A DNA stretch of 64,000 bases from assembly GCF_016907895.1 (NCBI RefSeq), contig NZ_JAFBCV010000014.1, positions 1-64,000 on the forward strand. The letters are read 5' to 3'. The DNA is from Shouchella xiaoxiensis (GTDB taxonomy: Bacteria; Bacillota; Bacilli; Bacillales; Bacillaceae_D). Positions 45,586 through 56,763 of the stretch are shown piece by piece; position 1 is the stretch's first letter, and each line of letters begins with the position of its first letter. A model generated the notes under the pieces. The model saw nothing but the letters and a program-made list of their open reading frames with translations. It was not told the origin of the DNA and made no database searches. The position numbers were made by a program, and so were the translations under genes.

Positions 45586-45771
45586 ATGAAACAATTAACA
45601 CGATCACAAGATAAACGAGTCATTACTGGTGTGTGTGCTGGGATTGGACGCTATTTCGGTGTAGACCCAACATTAATTCGGCTAATAGCTGTTATTCTAG
45701 CAATTATTAGTACGTTTTGGCCAGTTGCTATTGCGTATATTGTTGCTACAATTATTATGCCAGCAGAGTAG
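45586..45771 (+). CDS. yvlC: YvlC, PspC-domain membrane protein
   Basis: Phage-shock-protein C family protein of 61 residues. It has the motif RVITGVCAGIGRYFGVDPTLIRL and one transmembrane helix (AVILAIISTFWPVAIAYIVA). ATG 45586 follows AAAGGTG by six bases; an ATG five codons upstream overlaps that site. It lies between yvlB and yvlD. Confidence 0.92.
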   Translation: MKQLTRSQDKRVITGVCAGIGRYFGVDPTLIRLIAVILAIISTFWPVAIAYIVATIIMPAE

Positions 45772-45784
45772 GAGGTATACATCA

Positions 45785-46129
45785 ATGAGATGGCTAATTG
45801 GTCTTCTTTTAAACGCGCTCGTTTTATGGCTTCTATCTGAATTATTTTCAGGTTTTACGCTTAGTGGCTTCGGAGCAGCAATTATTGCCGCGCTTATTTT
45901 AAGCATTCTTAACTGGACAGTTAAGCCACTGTTAACCATACTAACGCTCCCTATTACCATTATTACCTTGGGGTTATTTTTATTTGTTATTAGTGCATTA
46001 ACACTGATGCTCACAGCGTGGTTAATGGGTTCTTCCTTTATCATAGATGGCTTTGGTATTGCTTTACTTGCTGCCATCATCATTGCGCTTTTCCAGGCAA
46101 TCTTAATTAATCCTGTAAAACGATCGTAA
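45785..46129 (+). CDS. yvlD: YvlD, phage-holin-IV family membrane protein
   Basis: Four-helix membrane protein of 114 residues (MRWLIGLLLNALVLWLLSEL, then LILSILNWTVKPLLTILTLPITIITLGLF), member of the Phage_holin_4_2/DUF360 family. The ribosome site AGGAGGT overlaps the yvlC stop codon. Function unknown; probably works with yvlB and yvlC at the membrane. Confidence 0.9.
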   Translation: MRWLIGLLLNALVLWLLSELFSGFTLSGFGAAIIAALILSILNWTVKPLLTILTLPITIITLGLFLFVISALTLMLTAWLMGSSFIIDGFGIALLAAIIIALFQAILINPVKRS

Positions 46130-46158
46130 AAGACTGTGAATTTCACAGTCTTTTTTTT
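46128..46158 (+). terminator. Terminator of the yvl operon
   Basis: AAAGACTGTGAAATTTCACAGTCTTT hairpin (paired arms of about 12 bases) followed by T residues; it could also work on the other strand. Confidence 0.93.
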
Positions 46159-46241
46159 GATCTCATTTAGGAGTCTTTATAAAATCATGCTACAATATGG
46201 CTAGTATAAAAACAGGTCTATTTTTGAACGAGGTGAAAGTG

Positions 46242-47174
46242 GTGTCAAAAGTTACAGCAAATGATATTATTGAAAAATTCCAGTTTGAACTACTAGCTGG
46301 AGAAGAAGGGATATACCGACCGATTACAACGAGCGACATTTCGAGACCAGGAATTGAAATGGCTGGTTTTTTTACGTATTATCCAGCCCGTCGACTTCAG
46401 TTAATTGGACGAACGGAACTGTCTTTCTTAAAGTCGCTTTCTGATCAAGAAAAGGAAGAACGAATGACGAAACTGTGTACATATGATACGCCAGGTATTA
46501 TTTTGTCACGTGGTTTAGAAGCCCCTGATCAATTAATTAAAGCAGCGAATATGCGTGACGTTCCAGTTCTTCGATCAACACTAACAACAACTCAATTAAG
46601 TAGTCGCGTCACAAACTTTCTTGAAAGCGAGCTTGCGCCGGTCACAGCGGTGCATGGTGTTCTAGTAGATATATATGGAATTGGTGTTTTAATTACAGGT
46701 GGAAGTGGTGTCGGAAAAAGTGAAACGGCATTGGACCTTGTTCGACGTGGTCATCGTCTAGTTGCCGATGATTCAGTTGAAATTCGTCAGCAAAATGAAG
46801 ATACGTTAGTCGGACATCCGCCACCATTGTTGCAACATTTGTTGGAAATTCGTGGATTAGGTATTATAAATGTGATGACACTTTTTGGTGCAGGTGCGGT
46901 ACGTCCGTTTAAGCGCATTAGTTTGTGCATGAATTTAGAGTTGTGGGATCAGAAAAAAGCATATGACCGGTTAGGACTTGAAGAAGATAAGATGAAGATC
47001 TTTGATACTGAGATTACGAAGTTAACGATTCCGGTTCGTCCAGGTCGAAATTTAGCTGTTATTATTGAGGTCGCAGCAATGAATTTTCGCTTAAAACGAC
47101 TAGGCTTTAATGCGGCACAGGAGTTTTCGGAGCGATTGACGCAAGTAATCGAGCAAGGTGACAATGAGGTTTAA
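46242..47174 (+). CDS. hprK: HPr kinase/phosphorylase (HprK)
   Basis: Phosphorylates HPr and Crh on Ser46 and reverses the reaction, making pyrophosphate; central to carbon catabolite repression. The N-terminal domain is followed by Walker [13 protein letters not shown], the catalytic [14 protein letters not shown], and the signature [11 protein letters not shown]. It has 310 residues. GTG 46242 is preferred over the upstream ATG 46197 because GAGGTGA lies before it and the family starts with a (V)SKVT-like sequence. Its substrate Crh and its partner enzyme PpaX are also in this window. Confidence 0.96.
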   Translation: MSKVTANDIIEKFQFELLAGEEGIYRPITTSDISRPGIEMAGFFTYYPARRLQLIGRTELSFLKSLSDQEKEERMTKLCTYDTPGIILSRGLEAPDQLIKAANMRDVPVLRSTLTTTQLSSRVTNFLESELAPVTAVHGVLVDIYGIGVLITGGSGVGKSETALDLVRRGHRLVADDSVEIRQQNEDTLVGHPPPLLQHLLEIRGLGIINVMTLFGAGAVRPFKRISLCMNLELWDQKKAYDRLGLEEDKMKIFDTEITKLTIPVRPGRNLAVIIEVAAMNFRLKRLGFNAAQEFSERLTQVIEQGDNEV

Positions 47175-47190
47175 GTGAGAGGGGAAAACC

Positions 47191-48015
47191 ATGGAAGATC
47201 AAATTCAACCAATTGGACGTGAATTTATTTCATTAGGACCAATTACAATTTACTGGTATGCCGTTTTAATTTTAATCGGAATTGGGGTAGCCTATCTATG
47301 GGTGCGTTATGAGAGTGAAAAGCGGGGCTTGCCTAAAGAAACATTTGCTGACCTGCTTGTTTGGGCTTTGCCTATATCGATTATCTCAGCACGTGTGTAT
47401 TATGTCATTTTCCGCTGGGATCAGTTTGCGGATAGTCCATTAAGTGTTTTTAACATTCGTGAAGGCGGAATTGCAATCCATGGAGCCTTAATTGGAGCGG
47501 TTCTGACTGCGATTATTTTTGCAAGAGTAAAAGGATTGTCTTTCTGGAAAATTGCTGACGTAGCAGCACCAGCCATCTTAATTGGTCAGGCAATCGGTCG
47601 CTGGGGAAATTTTGTTAACCAAGAAGTGTATGGAGGAGAAGTCTCTCGAGAATTTCTAGAGGGTTTGTTTTTACCGGAGTGGATCATAAACCAAATGTAC
47701 ATAAATGGCACCTATTATCATCCGACATTTTTATATGAGTCGCTTTGGAGTCTAGTTGGAGTGGTCATCCTAATACTGTTAAGAAAAGCAAACTTGCGCC
47801 AAGGTGAACTGTTCTTTAGCTACATGATTTGGTATTCCGTCGGACGCTTCTTTATTGAAGGAATTCGTCTAGACTATTTATTAATTGGTGAAACATTGCG
47901 TACAGCACAATTTATATCTCTTGTTTTAATCGCACTTGCAATCATCTTGTGGGTGTACCGGAGAATTGTTGTAAAGCCACCACGTTATTTAGATACGGAT
48001 GGTAAAAAGCAGTAG
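47191..48015 (+). CDS. lgt: Prolipoprotein diacylglyceryl transferase (Lgt)
   Basis: Transfers diacylglycerol from phosphatidylglycerol to the lipobox cysteine of lipoproteins. Seven membrane helices; the signature [13 protein letters not shown] and the HGALIGA motif with its essential His are present, as is the YESLW region. It has 274 residues. GAGAGG precedes the ATG. Several lipoproteins here would be substrates (8239, 24597 and 31615). Confidence 0.97.
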   Translation: MEDQIQPIGREFISLGPITIYWYAVLILIGIGVAYLWVRYESEKRGLPKETFADLLVWALPISIISARVYYVIFRWDQFADSPLSVFNIREGGIAIHGALIGAVLTAIIFARVKGLSFWKIADVAAPAILIGQAIGRWGNFVNQEVYGGEVSREFLEGLFLPEWIINQMYINGTYYHPTFLYESLWSLVGVVILILLRKANLRQGELFFSYMIWYSVGRFFIEGIRLDYLLIGETLRTAQFISLVLIALAIILWVYRRIVVKPPRYLDTDGKKQ

Positions 48016-48033
48016 AGAGAAAGAAGGGTTTTA

Positions 48034-48993
48034 ATGGGAGTGGTCAAAAGAGGTTTACTATCAGGCTTGGCAACTACTTGGACACTTGGAAAAATTATCT
48101 TTCCCGTTACATTGTTTGTTACTTTGCTAGGGTATACGCCAGTACTTGAATGGATTGCAGGACAAATAGCCCCTTTAATGAATCTAATTGGCTTGCCTGG
48201 TGAAGCTGCAATCCCCCTTGTTGTTGGGAATGCTCTTAACCTATTTGCTGGGATTGGAGCTATTCTATCACTTGAACTAACGGTAAAAGAAGTTTTTATC
48301 CTAGCAATCATGCTTTCTTTTTCGCACAACCTCATTATTGAATCAGCAGTCGCGTCAAAGGTAGGGATTAAAGTAGCCCCCATTATTGCGGTTCGTGTCT
48401 TTCTTGCCTTATTTTCAGCGTTTGTGATTCATTTGGTTTGGAGTGGAGGTAGTGAACAAGCGGTTTATGGTTTAGCGTCTTCAGCGACAGCCGGCGCTGA
48501 AGCTTCGGGTTGGCTTGCGATAACAATGGTTGGAATTCAAACGGCATTCTGGGGTGTAGTTCAGCTCGCACTTATTGTCATACCGCTGATGTTAATTGTA
48601 CAGGTAATGAGAGAAAGAGGATGGCTTCAAGTCATTTCAAGATGGCTAACGCCACTAACGAGATTAATTGGTGTTGATCGAAATACATCTGTTACGTTAG
48701 CATCAGGCTTAACAATTGGTCTTGCTTATGGCGCCGGGGTCATGATTGAGGCGGTCAAACAGGATCGGGTAAAAAAGAAGGATTTATACATTGTTTTTAT
48801 TTTTCTCGTTGCCTGTCATGCGGTTGTTGAAGATACGGTTGTTTTTCTCGTTTTAGGTATACCAGTTTGGCCACTACTTGTTATACGTGTTGTCACAGCG
48901 CTCTTATTAACGATTGCCATATCACGTATTTGGAATCAGTTGGAGAAGAAAAAAGCTGGAGTTTATAGAAAGGACACGGCATATGAGCATTAA
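48034..48993 (+). CDS. yvoD: YvoD, nucleoside-recognition-domain membrane protein
   Basis: Polytopic membrane protein of 319 residues with two Gate/nucleoside-recognition halves (for example [20 protein letters not shown] and [20 protein letters not shown]). It sits between lgt and ppaX as in B. subtilis. Transport function is suggested by the fold only; no substrate is known. The last 11 bases overlap ppaX. Confidence 0.88.
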   Translation: MGVVKRGLLSGLATTWTLGKIIFPVTLFVTLLGYTPVLEWIAGQIAPLMNLIGLPGEAAIPLVVGNALNLFAGIGAILSLELTVKEVFILAIMLSFSHNLIIESAVASKVGIKVAPIIAVRVFLALFSAFVIHLVWSGGSEQAVYGLASSATAGAEASGWLAITMVGIQTAFWGVVQLALIVIPLMLIVQVMRERGWLQVISRWLTPLTRLIGVDRNTSVTLASGLTIGLAYGAGVMIEAVKQDRVKKKDLYIVFIFLVACHAVVEDTVVFLVLGIPVWPLLVIRVVTALLLTIAISRIWNQLEKKKAGVYRKDTAYEH

Positions 48994-49624
48994 TACCATT
49001 TTGTTTGATTTAGATGGAACACTAATTGATACAAACGAGCTAATTATTCGCTCGTTTATCCATACACTTGAAGAGGATTATCCAGGTAAATATACAAGAG
49101 AAACTGTTCTACCTTTTATTGGTCCTTCCTTATATGAGACGTTTTCAAGCATTAATGCAACGAAAACAGACCAATTCATAACGAAATACAGACAATACAA
49201 TCATAAACATCACGATGAACTTGTCGTCATTTTTCCTGGCGTTCTAGAAGGCATTAAACAGTTACATGCTCAAGGCTTTAAGCTGGCGATTGTGACAACG
49301 AAAATTAGTCAAACTGCATTAATGGGACTTAAGCTTACTGGACTTGATCGTTACTTTGATGTGCTGGTTGGGTTGGACCATGTTCAACATGAAAAGCCGC
49401 ATCCAGAGCCATTGTTTAAGGCTCTTGAACAACTTCAATCTACTCCTGATAAGACCTTGATGGTTGGAGATAATTCGCATGATATTGAAGCTGGAAAAAA
49501 TGCAGGGACAAAAACGGCAGCTGTTGGTTGGGCAATTAAAGGGAGATCGTATATAGAGTCTCTAGAACCGGATTACATCTTAGATTCAATGACAGATCTA
49601 ATTCATATTGTGGAACAATCATGA
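48983..49624 (+). CDS. ppaX: Pyrophosphatase PpaX (HAD superfamily)
   Basis: Hydrolyses the pyrophosphate made when HprK removes phosphate from HPr-Ser-P. HAD motifs: [10 protein letters not shown] (I), IVTTKIS (II), [14 protein letters not shown] (III) and [16 protein letters not shown] (IV). It has 213 residues. ATG 48983 follows GAAAGGA. Close linkage to hprK supports this assignment over other small phosphatases. Confidence 0.95.
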   Translation: MSINTILFDLDGTLIDTNELIIRSFIHTLEEDYPGKYTRETVLPFIGPSLYETFSSINATKTDQFITKYRQYNHKHHDELVVIFPGVLEGIKQLHAQGFKLAIVTTKISQTALMGLKLTGLDRYFDVLVGLDHVQHEKPHPEPLFKALEQLQSTPDKTLMVGDNSHDIEAGKNAGTKTAAVGWAIKGRSYIESLEPDYILDSMTDLIHIVEQS

Positions 49625-50112
49625 GTCGGCAAACGGAACGTTATCCTGTTGAAGAAACAAATTCTCTATGGCAACTCTATCGAACGGTTTCTTTTTGGAA
49701 GGTTGTCAAAATCTTTATCATTAGCCAATTAGCTCGGGTTTCTCCTTCACTATCATTCAAGAACTGGCTTTACAGAACGTTTTTGCGAATGAAAGTGGGA
49801 GATCATACCGCATTTGCTTTGATGGTCATGGTTGATGCGATGTTCCCAGAACGAATAACGGTTGGTTCTAATACCATCATCGGCTACAATACAACGATAC
49901 TGGCACATGAATATTTAATTAAAGAATACCGTCTAGGGGATGTGAACATCGGCAGTCATGTTATGATTGGTGCGAATTGTACCATCCTCCCTGGTGTGAC
50001 AATTGGTGACTATGCCATTATTGGCGCAGGAACCGTTGTACATAAAAATGTTGCTCCAGGGACGTTTGTCGCTGGTAATCCCATGCAACTCATTCGAGAC
50101 CGCTCTCAATAG
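49621..50112 (+). CDS. yvoF: YvoF, hexapeptide-repeat acetyltransferase
   Basis: Putative O-acetyltransferase of 163 residues. After a helical N-terminus a left-handed beta-helix is visible: [51 protein letters not shown]. The start overlaps the ppaX stop (ATGA). Acceptor substrate unknown. Its stop lies in the loop of a terminator. Confidence 0.9.
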   Translation: MSRQTERYPVEETNSLWQLYRTVSFWKVVKIFIISQLARVSPSLSFKNWLYRTFLRMKVGDHTAFALMVMVDAMFPERITVGSNTIIGYNTTILAHEYLIKEYRLGDVNIGSHVMIGANCTILPGVTIGDYAIIGAGTVVHKNVAPGTFVAGNPMQLIRDRSQ

Positions 50113-50128
50113 CCAGGGCGGTCTTTTT
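50098..50128 (+). terminator. Terminator of the hprK-yvoF operon
   Basis: AGACCGC pairs with GCGGTCT across a 13- to 14-base loop that holds the yvoF stop codon; TTTTT follows. Confidence 0.8.
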
Positions 50129-50133
50129 AGATG

Positions 50134-50162
50134 TTGACTTTTTAGCGTGTAAAATGTAAACT
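50134..50162 (+). promoter_or_regulatory. Promoter of the his operon
   Basis: TTGACT (50134-50139), 17 bases, TAAACT (50157-50162). The remaining leader is only about 70 bases, too short for a T-box, and no attenuator hairpin was seen. Confidence 0.6.
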
Positions 50163-50234
50163 ATTAAAAAACTTTACTTCGTTAGTGATTTAGCGAAATA
50201 AAGCGTCGGTATATAGTGTGAAGGAGAGTTTACT

Positions 50235-51392
50235 ATGGCACAACCATTTACATTTGAAAAACCAATTGGAATGAGAGATGTAACACCTCAAGCATTTCAG
50301 CATAAAAACCAAGCAGCTAATCGCTTTTTAAACGTAGTGAAACAGTGGGGCTATGACCAAGTACAGACTCCCGCTTTAGAATATTTTGAAACGGTAGGAC
50401 GGGCATCAGCCATTGCGGATAAGCAATTATTTAAATTAATTGATTTTAATGGTCAAACTTTGGTACTTAGACCTGATATGACCGCTCCTATCGCTCGGCT
50501 TGTCTCTTCGACAATGAAACAAGTCCCTTATCCCATTAGGCTGTCCTATTATTCTAGCTTATACCGTGCGCAGCAAGTAGAAGGGGGTAAGCCAGCTGAG
50601 TTTGATCAAGTTGGTGTTGAATTAATTGGGGATGCATCAGGGAGCAGTGATGAGGAAGTACTTGTCCTGTTGCAAGAGGCGCTCATTGAGACAGGGTTAA
50701 CAAATTTTCAAGTAGCAATTGGACATATTCATTTTTTAAATAGCGTGTTTAAAGAGATTCTCTCATCTGAAGAAGATGCGGAAGCATTGCGACGTTATCT
50801 TTACGAAAAAAATGATGTTGGATTTCGGGAGTTCGTCTTATCGTTAGAACTAACCCCAGCAGATCGAGATCGTTTATTTATGTTAACGGAGTTACGAGGC
50901 GGTGTTGCCGTTTTGGATCAAGCCGCTGAGCTTGTTTATTCACAAGAGGGAAAGCAATCCGTTAATGAATTAAGGAGATTATGGCAAGTGTTAATTGATG
51001 AAGGGCTAGATACTCATTCGATTATCGATTTAAGCGTTGTTCTCCATATGGAATATTATACAGGCTGCGTCTTTGAAATCTATCATGAAAAGACGGCTCA
51101 ACCAATAGGCAGTGGTGGTCGATACGATGGATTATTAGAGAATTTTGGCAGGAGAGGCTCTGCAACGGGATTTGGTGTGCGCGTCGATTTATTAGCAGAG
51201 GCTTTAAATGGTCTCGTCCTAAATAAAAAAATGTGTATCGTATTTGATTCAGTGCGGCGAAAAGAGGCATATGATCGTGCTAAAGAACTGAGAAGCGAAG
51301 GAACGTACGTTGTACTTCAAAACAAGAACGGTATGAACAACCTTGAGGAGTTAGATGGATCATTTACCCAGGTTGAGACGATGTGTGAATAG
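50235..51392 (+). CDS. hisZ: ATP phosphoribosyltransferase regulatory subunit HisZ
   Basis: HisRS-like protein without aminoacylation activity that activates short HisG. Class II synthetase-like motifs are visible: GMRDVTPQAF at the start, LRPDMTAPIARLV, and YRAQQVEGGKPAEFDQVGVELIG. GSGGRYDGLLENFG follows towards the C-terminus. It has 385 residues, shorter than HisRS and without the anticodon domain. GAAGGAGAG precedes the ATG. It is the first gene of an eight-gene his operon. Confidence 0.96.
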   Translation: MAQPFTFEKPIGMRDVTPQAFQHKNQAANRFLNVVKQWGYDQVQTPALEYFETVGRASAIADKQLFKLIDFNGQTLVLRPDMTAPIARLVSSTMKQVPYPIRLSYYSSLYRAQQVEGGKPAEFDQVGVELIGDASGSSDEEVLVLLQEALIETGLTNFQVAIGHIHFLNSVFKEILSSEEDAEALRRYLYEKNDVGFREFVLSLELTPADRDRLFMLTELRGGVAVLDQAAELVYSQEGKQSVNELRRLWQVLIDEGLDTHSIIDLSVVLHMEYYTGCVFEIYHEKTAQPIGSGGRYDGLLENFGRRGSATGFGVRVDLLAEALNGLVLNKKMCIVFDSVRRKEAYDRAKELRSEGTYVVLQNKNGMNNLEELDGSFTQVETMCE

Positions 51393-51407
51393 ATAGGAGA
51401 AATGGGA

Positions 51408-52040
51408 ATGAATACATTAACAATGGCAATGCCGAAGGGAAGGATTTTTAAAGAAGCCGTCCTATTATTGAGAAAAGCGGGGTATAACCTGCCTGACCAA
51501 TTTGAAGACTCTAGAAAATTGATTATCGATGTTCCAAATGAAAAGTTGAGATTCATTTTAGCAAAACCAATGGATGTACCGACTTATGTTGAGCATGGTG
51601 TTGCCGATGTCGGTGTAGCAGGAAAGGATGTTTTGCTAGAAGAAAAAAGGGATGTCCATGAGGTGCTTGATTTAAAAATTAGCGCATGTCATATGGCTGT
51701 AGCAGGGTTACCGGGCTATCAAAGAGGCGAATTAAATCCAAAAGTTGCGACAAAATATCCAAATCTAGCAAGTCAATACTTCAAAGAACAAGGAGAACAA
51801 GTTGAGATTATTAAGCTAAATGGTTCAATCGAGCTGGCACCAATTATGAATCTCGCAAAGCGAATTGTGGATATTGTATCAACAGGTCAAACATTAAAAG
51901 ACAATGGCCTTGTTGAATTGGAGAGAATGGAATCAATTACGTCACGTTTTATTGTGAACGCGGCAAGTTACAGAATTAAGTCGGGCGAGATCAAAACGAT
52001 GATTAATTGTCTCAAAGTGGCGCTAGGAGAGGATGCATAA
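51408..52040 (+). CDS. hisG: ATP phosphoribosyltransferase, short form (HisG)
   Basis: First step of histidine synthesis, joining ATP and PRPP. The motifs are [25 protein letters not shown] and the PRPP-binding [14 protein letters not shown]. At 210 residues it is the short form that needs HisZ. ATG 51408 lies eight bases after AGGAG; ATG 51402 is too close. hisD follows directly. Confidence 0.97.
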   Translation: MNTLTMAMPKGRIFKEAVLLLRKAGYNLPDQFEDSRKLIIDVPNEKLRFILAKPMDVPTYVEHGVADVGVAGKDVLLEEKRDVHEVLDLKISACHMAVAGLPGYQRGELNPKVATKYPNLASQYFKEQGEQVEIIKLNGSIELAPIMNLAKRIVDIVSTGQTLKDNGLVELERMESITSRFIVNAASYRIKSGEIKTMINCLKVALGEDA

Positions 52041-53321
52041 ATGAGAATTGAGTATGTAAAGCAGGAAGATCAACTCTCTTTAAAACGAAGTGGATTACTT
52101 GGAACATCTGAACAAATTGAGACAGTTCATCAAATCATTAATGAAGTAAAATTAGAAGGGGATCGAGCCTTATTTCGCTTTACAGAAACCTTTGATGGTG
52201 TGCAATTAAATCAATTGCTTGTTTCTGAGGAAGAAAGGTTAAATGCGTACAATGCTGTTGATGAAGAAGTGTTAATTGCAATTAAACAAGCAATACATCA
52301 AATCAGGAAGTACCACGAACTACAAAAGATCACATCCTGGTTTCAAGCAGAAACAAATGGGACAATTGTTGGTCAACAAGTAACTCCACTAGACTCTGTC
52401 GGCATCTATGTCCCCGGAGGAAAAGCAGCTTATCCTACTTCTGTGTTAATGAACGTGATCCCAGCTCAAGTAGCAGGAGTGAAGCATATTTCCATCACAT
52501 CTCCACCAAATAAAGAAGGGTACATTCCGCCTGGCGTTTTGGTAGCGGCCAATGAACTTGGGATTGAAAAGATATACAAAACTGGTGGCGCACAAGCAAT
52601 TGCAGCGTTGGCATATGGAACAGAGACGATAGAGCCGGTCGATAAAATTACCGGACCCGGTAACCAATTTGTTGCGTTAGCCAAACAAGCGGTTTTTGGA
52701 GATGTAGCCATTGATATGATAGCCGGTCCTAGCGAGATCTGTGTTCTAGCTGACCAAACAGCAAATCCGAGTTATGTAGCTGCTGATCTTCTTTCACAGG
52801 CTGAACATGATGAACAGGCCTCTGCCATTTTAGTTACAAATTCAAATGAACTAGCTGAAGCAGTAAAAACGGAAGTGGATCGGCAGTTAGTCAACCTACC
52901 AAAACAGGACATTGCAAATGCCGCTATCCAGTCTTTTGGTGTTATTTACGTTACGCCTACGATAGAAGTGGCTATTCATGCCGTTAACCAACTCGCTCCT
53001 GAACACTTAGAGATTATGACAAATGAACCAATGGAATTGTTAGGTAAAATAAAACATGCTGGTGCAATCTTCATCGGTCCATACAGCTCTGAACCAGTCG
53101 GGGATTATTTTGCAGGTCCGAGTCATGTCTTACCTACTAATGGGACGGCCCGCTTTTCGAGTCCGTTATCTGTTGATGATTTTGTGAAAAAATCGAGTGT
53201 AATAGCGTACAGTAAAGAAGCGTTAAAAGAAAACGGAAAATCGATCACCGCACTGGCTCGATTAGAAGGATTAGAGGCTCATGCCAGAGCAATTGATATT
53301 CGCTTGGAGGATTTAAAATGA
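52041..53321 (+). CDS. hisD: Histidinol dehydrogenase (HisD)
   Basis: Last step of the pathway, oxidising histidinol to histidine with NAD. The motifs are [71 protein letters not shown] (zinc and catalytic residues) and [11 protein letters not shown]. It has 426 residues. The start abuts the hisG stop, and its own stop overlaps hisB by four bases. Confidence 0.98.
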   Translation: MRIEYVKQEDQLSLKRSGLLGTSEQIETVHQIINEVKLEGDRALFRFTETFDGVQLNQLLVSEEERLNAYNAVDEEVLIAIKQAIHQIRKYHELQKITSWFQAETNGTIVGQQVTPLDSVGIYVPGGKAAYPTSVLMNVIPAQVAGVKHISITSPPNKEGYIPPGVLVAANELGIEKIYKTGGAQAIAALAYGTETIEPVDKITGPGNQFVALAKQAVFGDVAIDMIAGPSEICVLADQTANPSYVAADLLSQAEHDEQASAILVTNSNELAEAVKTEVDRQLVNLPKQDIANAAIQSFGVIYVTPTIEVAIHAVNQLAPEHLEIMTNEPMELLGKIKHAGAIFIGPYSSEPVGDYFAGPSHVLPTNGTARFSSPLSVDDFVKKSSVIAYSKEALKENGKSITALARLEGLEAHARAIDIRLEDLK

Positions 53322-53905
53322 GTAGAGCTGCGACAATGAATAGAAAAACGAATGAAACGGATATTCAACTTTCAATTGAACTTGAAGGAGAGGGAAATGC
53401 AAATCTGGATTTAGGTGTACCTTTTTTAGAACATATGCTTGATCTTTTTGCCAAACACGGGCAATTTGATCTTGATATCAAGGCAGAGGGTGATATTGAC
53501 ATTGATGATCATCACACAACAGAGGATATTGGTATTTGTTTAGGTGAAGCAGTTAAAAGCGCCCTTGGCGAAAAACACGGTATCAAGCGGTATGGGAATG
53601 CATTTGTACCGATGGACGAGACGTTAGCGCAAGTCGTTATTGATTTAAGTAATCGTCCCCACTTGGAATTTAGGGCGTCATTCCCTAGTGAAAAAGTTGG
53701 CACGTTTGATACTGAACTCGTACATGAATTTTTTTGGAAACTAGCATTAGAAGCTCGTATGAATCTTCATATCATCGTACATTACGGACAAAACACACAT
53801 CATATCATAGAAGCAATTTTTAAGGCATTTGCACGAGCGTTGAACGAAGCGACAACAATTGATCCGGGAATTAAAGGTGTACTGTCTACAAAGGGGAAAC
53901 TGTAA
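53318..53905 (+). CDS. hisB: Imidazoleglycerol-phosphate dehydratase (HisB)
   Basis: Sixth step, Mn-dependent. The hallmarks are [33 protein letters not shown], and the second half with [17 protein letters not shown] and [17 protein letters not shown]. At 195 residues it is the monofunctional form. ATGA overlap with hisD and a one-base TAATG overlap with hisH show tight coupling. Confidence 0.98.
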   Translation: MSRAATMNRKTNETDIQLSIELEGEGNANLDLGVPFLEHMLDLFAKHGQFDLDIKAEGDIDIDDHHTTEDIGICLGEAVKSALGEKHGIKRYGNAFVPMDETLAQVVIDLSNRPHLEFRASFPSEKVGTFDTELVHEFFWKLALEARMNLHIIVHYGQNTHHIIEAIFKAFARALNEATTIDPGIKGVLSTKGKL

Positions 53906-54534
53906 TGATTGGCATTATCGATTATGACATGGGCAATTTGTATTCTGTGTCAAAGGCGTTAGAAAGACTTGAAATTCCGTACTTTATTAGTAAGAACATC
54001 GATGAATTAATGGAAGCAGATGCCTACATTTTACCCGGAGTAGGTGCTTTCCCGGATGCAATGAAGACGTTGCAAGAAACGGGTTTACAAGCATTTTTAG
54101 ACACAAAAGTTTACCAAAAAAAACCCTTGCTTGGCATTTGCTTAGGCATGCAGCTTCTGTTTGAATCGAGTGAAGAATACGGTCAGACAAGGGGATTAGC
54201 GTATCTACCGGGGACGGTAGAACGCTTTTCCGGGAACACGCTAAACGGAGATGCATATAAGGTGCCACATATGGGATGGAATGAATTAGTTGTAAAAAAG
54301 AAAGCACCTATCATTCAGCTTTTTACTAACGGGCATGTCTATTTCGTTCATTCGTACGTGGTACGAACCGATTCGTCCGTTGTTGTTGCAGAGAGTAATT
54401 ACCATCAAGCTGTTCCTGCGATCGTCCAAGAAGGGATGATTTATGGGATGCAATTTCATCCAGAAAAAAGTGGTGATGTTGGTATGAACTTGTTAAAACA
54501 GTATGGACAGCTAGTAAAGGAGCGTAAAGTATGA
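53905..54534 (+). CDS. hisH: Imidazole glycerol phosphate synthase, glutaminase subunit (HisH)
   Basis: Class I glutamine amidotransferase that supplies ammonia to HisF. The nucleophile Cys is in [13 protein letters not shown]; the His and Glu of the triad are in [10 protein letters not shown]. The oxyanion PGVGAF loop is present. It has 209 residues. Confidence 0.98.
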   Translation: MIGIIDYDMGNLYSVSKALERLEIPYFISKNIDELMEADAYILPGVGAFPDAMKTLQETGLQAFLDTKVYQKKPLLGICLGMQLLFESSEEYGQTRGLAYLPGTVERFSGNTLNGDAYKVPHMGWNELVVKKKAPIIQLFTNGHVYFVHSYVVRTDSSVVVAESNYHQAVPAIVQEGMIYGMQFHPEKSGDVGMNLLKQYGQLVKERKV

Positions 54535-55259
54535 CTTTTACACTATATCCTGCAATCGATGTCTTAAACGGGAAATGTGTCCGTCTTGAGCAAGGAAACT
54601 ATGATAAAGAAACGGTTTACGGGGATTCCCCAACAGAAATGGCCCGCACGTTTGCTGATGATGGCGCAAAATGGATTCATATCGTTGATTTAGACGGAGC
54701 AAAAGCAAAACGTCCGATTAACCAGCAAGAAATCATTCGTGCTGTTCAACAAGTGGAAGTTCCCGTGCAAGTGGGTGGCGGCATTCGAACGGAAGCTGAT
54801 ATTCAGCTTTACCTTGATGCCGGAGTAGCGCGAGTGGTTTTAGGAAGTGTTGCCGTCAATAATCCAGAGTTCACAAAAGAGATGCTAGAAAAGTATAACG
54901 AGAAAATAGCAATCGGAATTGATGCTAAAAAAGGTTTCGTTGCAACAGAAGGTTGGCTTGAAACATCCCAGGTTTCTGCTGAAAGACTCGCCCAAGAAAT
55001 GAGCCAGTTTGGCGCAGAGGTCTTTATATTCACGGATATTTCTCGTGACGGGATGTTAACCGGTCCTAATATTGAGGCATGCGAGCAACTGTCTCGTGTT
55101 GCAGGTGTCGAAGTTATTGCTTCCGGCGGAGTCAGTCAACTAGGAGACATTGTCCAGTTAGCTGAATCACATGTAAGTGGAGCGATTGTGGGAAAAGCTT
55201 TATATGAAAAGCGCTTTACGCTTAAAGAAGCACTAACGGTAGGGAGCTCGTCATGTTAA
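54531..55259 (+). CDS. hisA: ProFAR isomerase (HisA)
   Basis: TIM-barrel isomerase acting on phosphoribosyl-formimino-AICAR-phosphate. The two half-barrel phosphate motifs and catalytic Asp residues are seen in [17 protein letters not shown] and [14 protein letters not shown], with VGGGIR and ASGGVS. It has 242 residues. It overlaps hisH (ATGA) and hisF (7 bases). Confidence 0.98.
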   Translation: MTFTLYPAIDVLNGKCVRLEQGNYDKETVYGDSPTEMARTFADDGAKWIHIVDLDGAKAKRPINQQEIIRAVQQVEVPVQVGGGIRTEADIQLYLDAGVARVVLGSVAVNNPEFTKEMLEKYNEKIAIGIDAKKGFVATEGWLETSQVSAERLAQEMSQFGAEVFIFTDISRDGMLTGPNIEACEQLSRVAGVEVIASGGVSQLGDIVQLAESHVSGAIVGKALYEKRFTLKEALTVGSSSC

Positions 55260-56011
55260 CAAAGCGTATTATTCCGTGTTTAGACGTAAAGGAAGGACGA
55301 GTTGTAAAAGGAACGCAATTCCTATCGTTAAAAGATGCTGGAGATCCGCTCGAACTAGCGTTGTTTTATAATGAACAAGGAGCAGACGAACTTGTTTTTC
55401 TTGATATTTCCGCCTCACATGAGGGGCGCGAGATTATAGTCGATGTTGTCAAAGAAGTTGCAGGATCATTGGCAATTCCGTTTACAGTTGGTGGAGGTAT
55501 TTATTCAATTGAAGACATCCGCCGAATATTACGTGCTGGTGCGGATAAAGTGTCCATGAACACCGCTGCATTAATGAGACCAGACTTTATTAAAGAGAGT
55601 GCTCGGGTATTTGGTTCTCAATGCATCGTTGTCGCGATCGATGCTAAATATGATCCAGTTCGAAACGATTGGCGAGTCTACACGCATGGTGGTAGAAAAG
55701 AAACAAGCTGGAGTGCTGTGGACTGGGCGAGAGAAGCAGAGCGTCTAGGCGCGGGTGAATTGCTCGTTACGAGCATGGATCATGATGGAGAGAAAAAAGG
55801 GTTTAATATTCCTTTGTTAAAAGCAATTGATGAAGTTATTTCAATCCCGGTTATTGCTTCCGGTGGTGCCGGTGCAACGCATCATTTTACAGAGGCATTT
55901 AATGAAGGAAAAGCCGATGCTGCATTAGCCGCCTCGATTTTTCATTACAAAGAAACAAGTATTGAGGAAGTAAAGTATGATGTGAAAGAAAAAGGGGGGC
56001 TAGTTCGTTGA
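55253..56011 (+). CDS. hisF: Imidazole glycerol phosphate synthase, cyclase subunit (HisF)
   Basis: TIM-barrel partner of HisH making imidazole-glycerol phosphate and AICAR. The key motifs are [18 protein letters not shown] (catalytic Asp), [37 protein letters not shown] (second catalytic Asp) and [11 protein letters not shown]. It has 252 residues. Confidence 0.98.
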   Translation: MLTKRIIPCLDVKEGRVVKGTQFLSLKDAGDPLELALFYNEQGADELVFLDISASHEGREIIVDVVKEVAGSLAIPFTVGGGIYSIEDIRRILRAGADKVSMNTAALMRPDFIKESARVFGSQCIVVAIDAKYDPVRNDWRVYTHGGRKETSWSAVDWAREAERLGAGELLVTSMDHDGEKKGFNIPLLKAIDEVISIPVIASGGAGATHHFTEAFNEGKADAALAASIFHYKETSIEEVKYDVKEKGGLVR

Positions 56012-56625
56012 TTGATGTCACTTATAACGCAGATGGTTTAATTCCTGTTATTGTCCAAGATGTAACAACTAAAGCGGTATTAACGCTCGCATACATGAAC
56101 GAAACGGCGCTAAATAAAACGATTGAGACGAAACAAACATGGTTTTACAGTCGCTCTAGAAATGAGCTATGGCATAAGGGTGAAACATCTGGGAATGTTC
56201 AAGATGTAGTTGAGATAATGTACGACTGTGACCAAGATGCACTTCTCGTTTATGTTCATCCACATGGTCCGGCTTGCCATACTGGGAGTATTAGCTGCTT
56301 TTCTCAATCCCTTCTCGAAGCAGGAAATCAGTTGGCTAGCAGCCCTTACGCAGTTTTAAGCAATTTAGAGGCACGCATAGCCAATCGAAAAAAAGCAATG
56401 CCTGAAGGGGCATATACGACCTATTTATTTTCAGAAGGGTTGGACAAGATCCTAAAAAAAGTCGGAGAAGAAGCAAGTGAAGTCATTATCGCTGCAAAAA
56501 ATAGAGATCAAGATGAATTAAGTTCAGAAACGGCTGATTTGCTCTACCATTTGCTGGTTCTCCTGCAGGAACAAGAAACGCCGCTTGAATTAATTTTGCA
56601 AAAACTATCAGATCGACAAAAATAA
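56008..56625 (+). CDS. hisI: Bifunctional PRA-CH/PRA-PH enzyme (HisI/HisIE)
   Basis: Carries out steps two and three. The N-terminal cyclohydrolase (about residues 1-110) has [19 protein letters not shown] and the metal site [20 protein letters not shown]. The C-terminal pyrophosphohydrolase domain (about 112-205) has [16 protein letters not shown] and [13 protein letters not shown]. The start is TTG 56008, eight bases after AAAGGGGGG, overlapping the hisF stop. hisC is not in this operon, as in B. subtilis. Confidence 0.97.
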   Translation: MIDVTYNADGLIPVIVQDVTTKAVLTLAYMNETALNKTIETKQTWFYSRSRNELWHKGETSGNVQDVVEIMYDCDQDALLVYVHPHGPACHTGSISCFSQSLLEAGNQLASSPYAVLSNLEARIANRKKAMPEGAYTTYLFSEGLDKILKKVGEEASEVIIAAKNRDQDELSSETADLLYHLLVLLQEQETPLELILQKLSDRQK

Positions 56626-56640
56626 TGGGTTGTAGGATGG

Positions 56641-56675
56641 AAGTCAATGTGCAGGCATTGGCTTTTTTCTTTTTT
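56641..56675 (+). terminator. Terminator of the his operon
   Basis: AAGTCAATG pairs with CATTGGCTT (one G-T pair), followed by a long T-rich stretch. Confidence 0.85.
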
Positions 56676-56763
56676 CTAGAAATTTTGCAGTGGGCCTTAC
56701 AGTAGAGATGCTTTAGTGTATACTTGAGCTGAGAGATTTGAGAGCTTGGAGGGACAAGCGTTT

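Noticed and set aside
50163-50234. Possible T-box or attenuator ahead of hisZ
   Set aside because: The leader is only about 70 bases and lacks a T-box consensus or competing hairpins.
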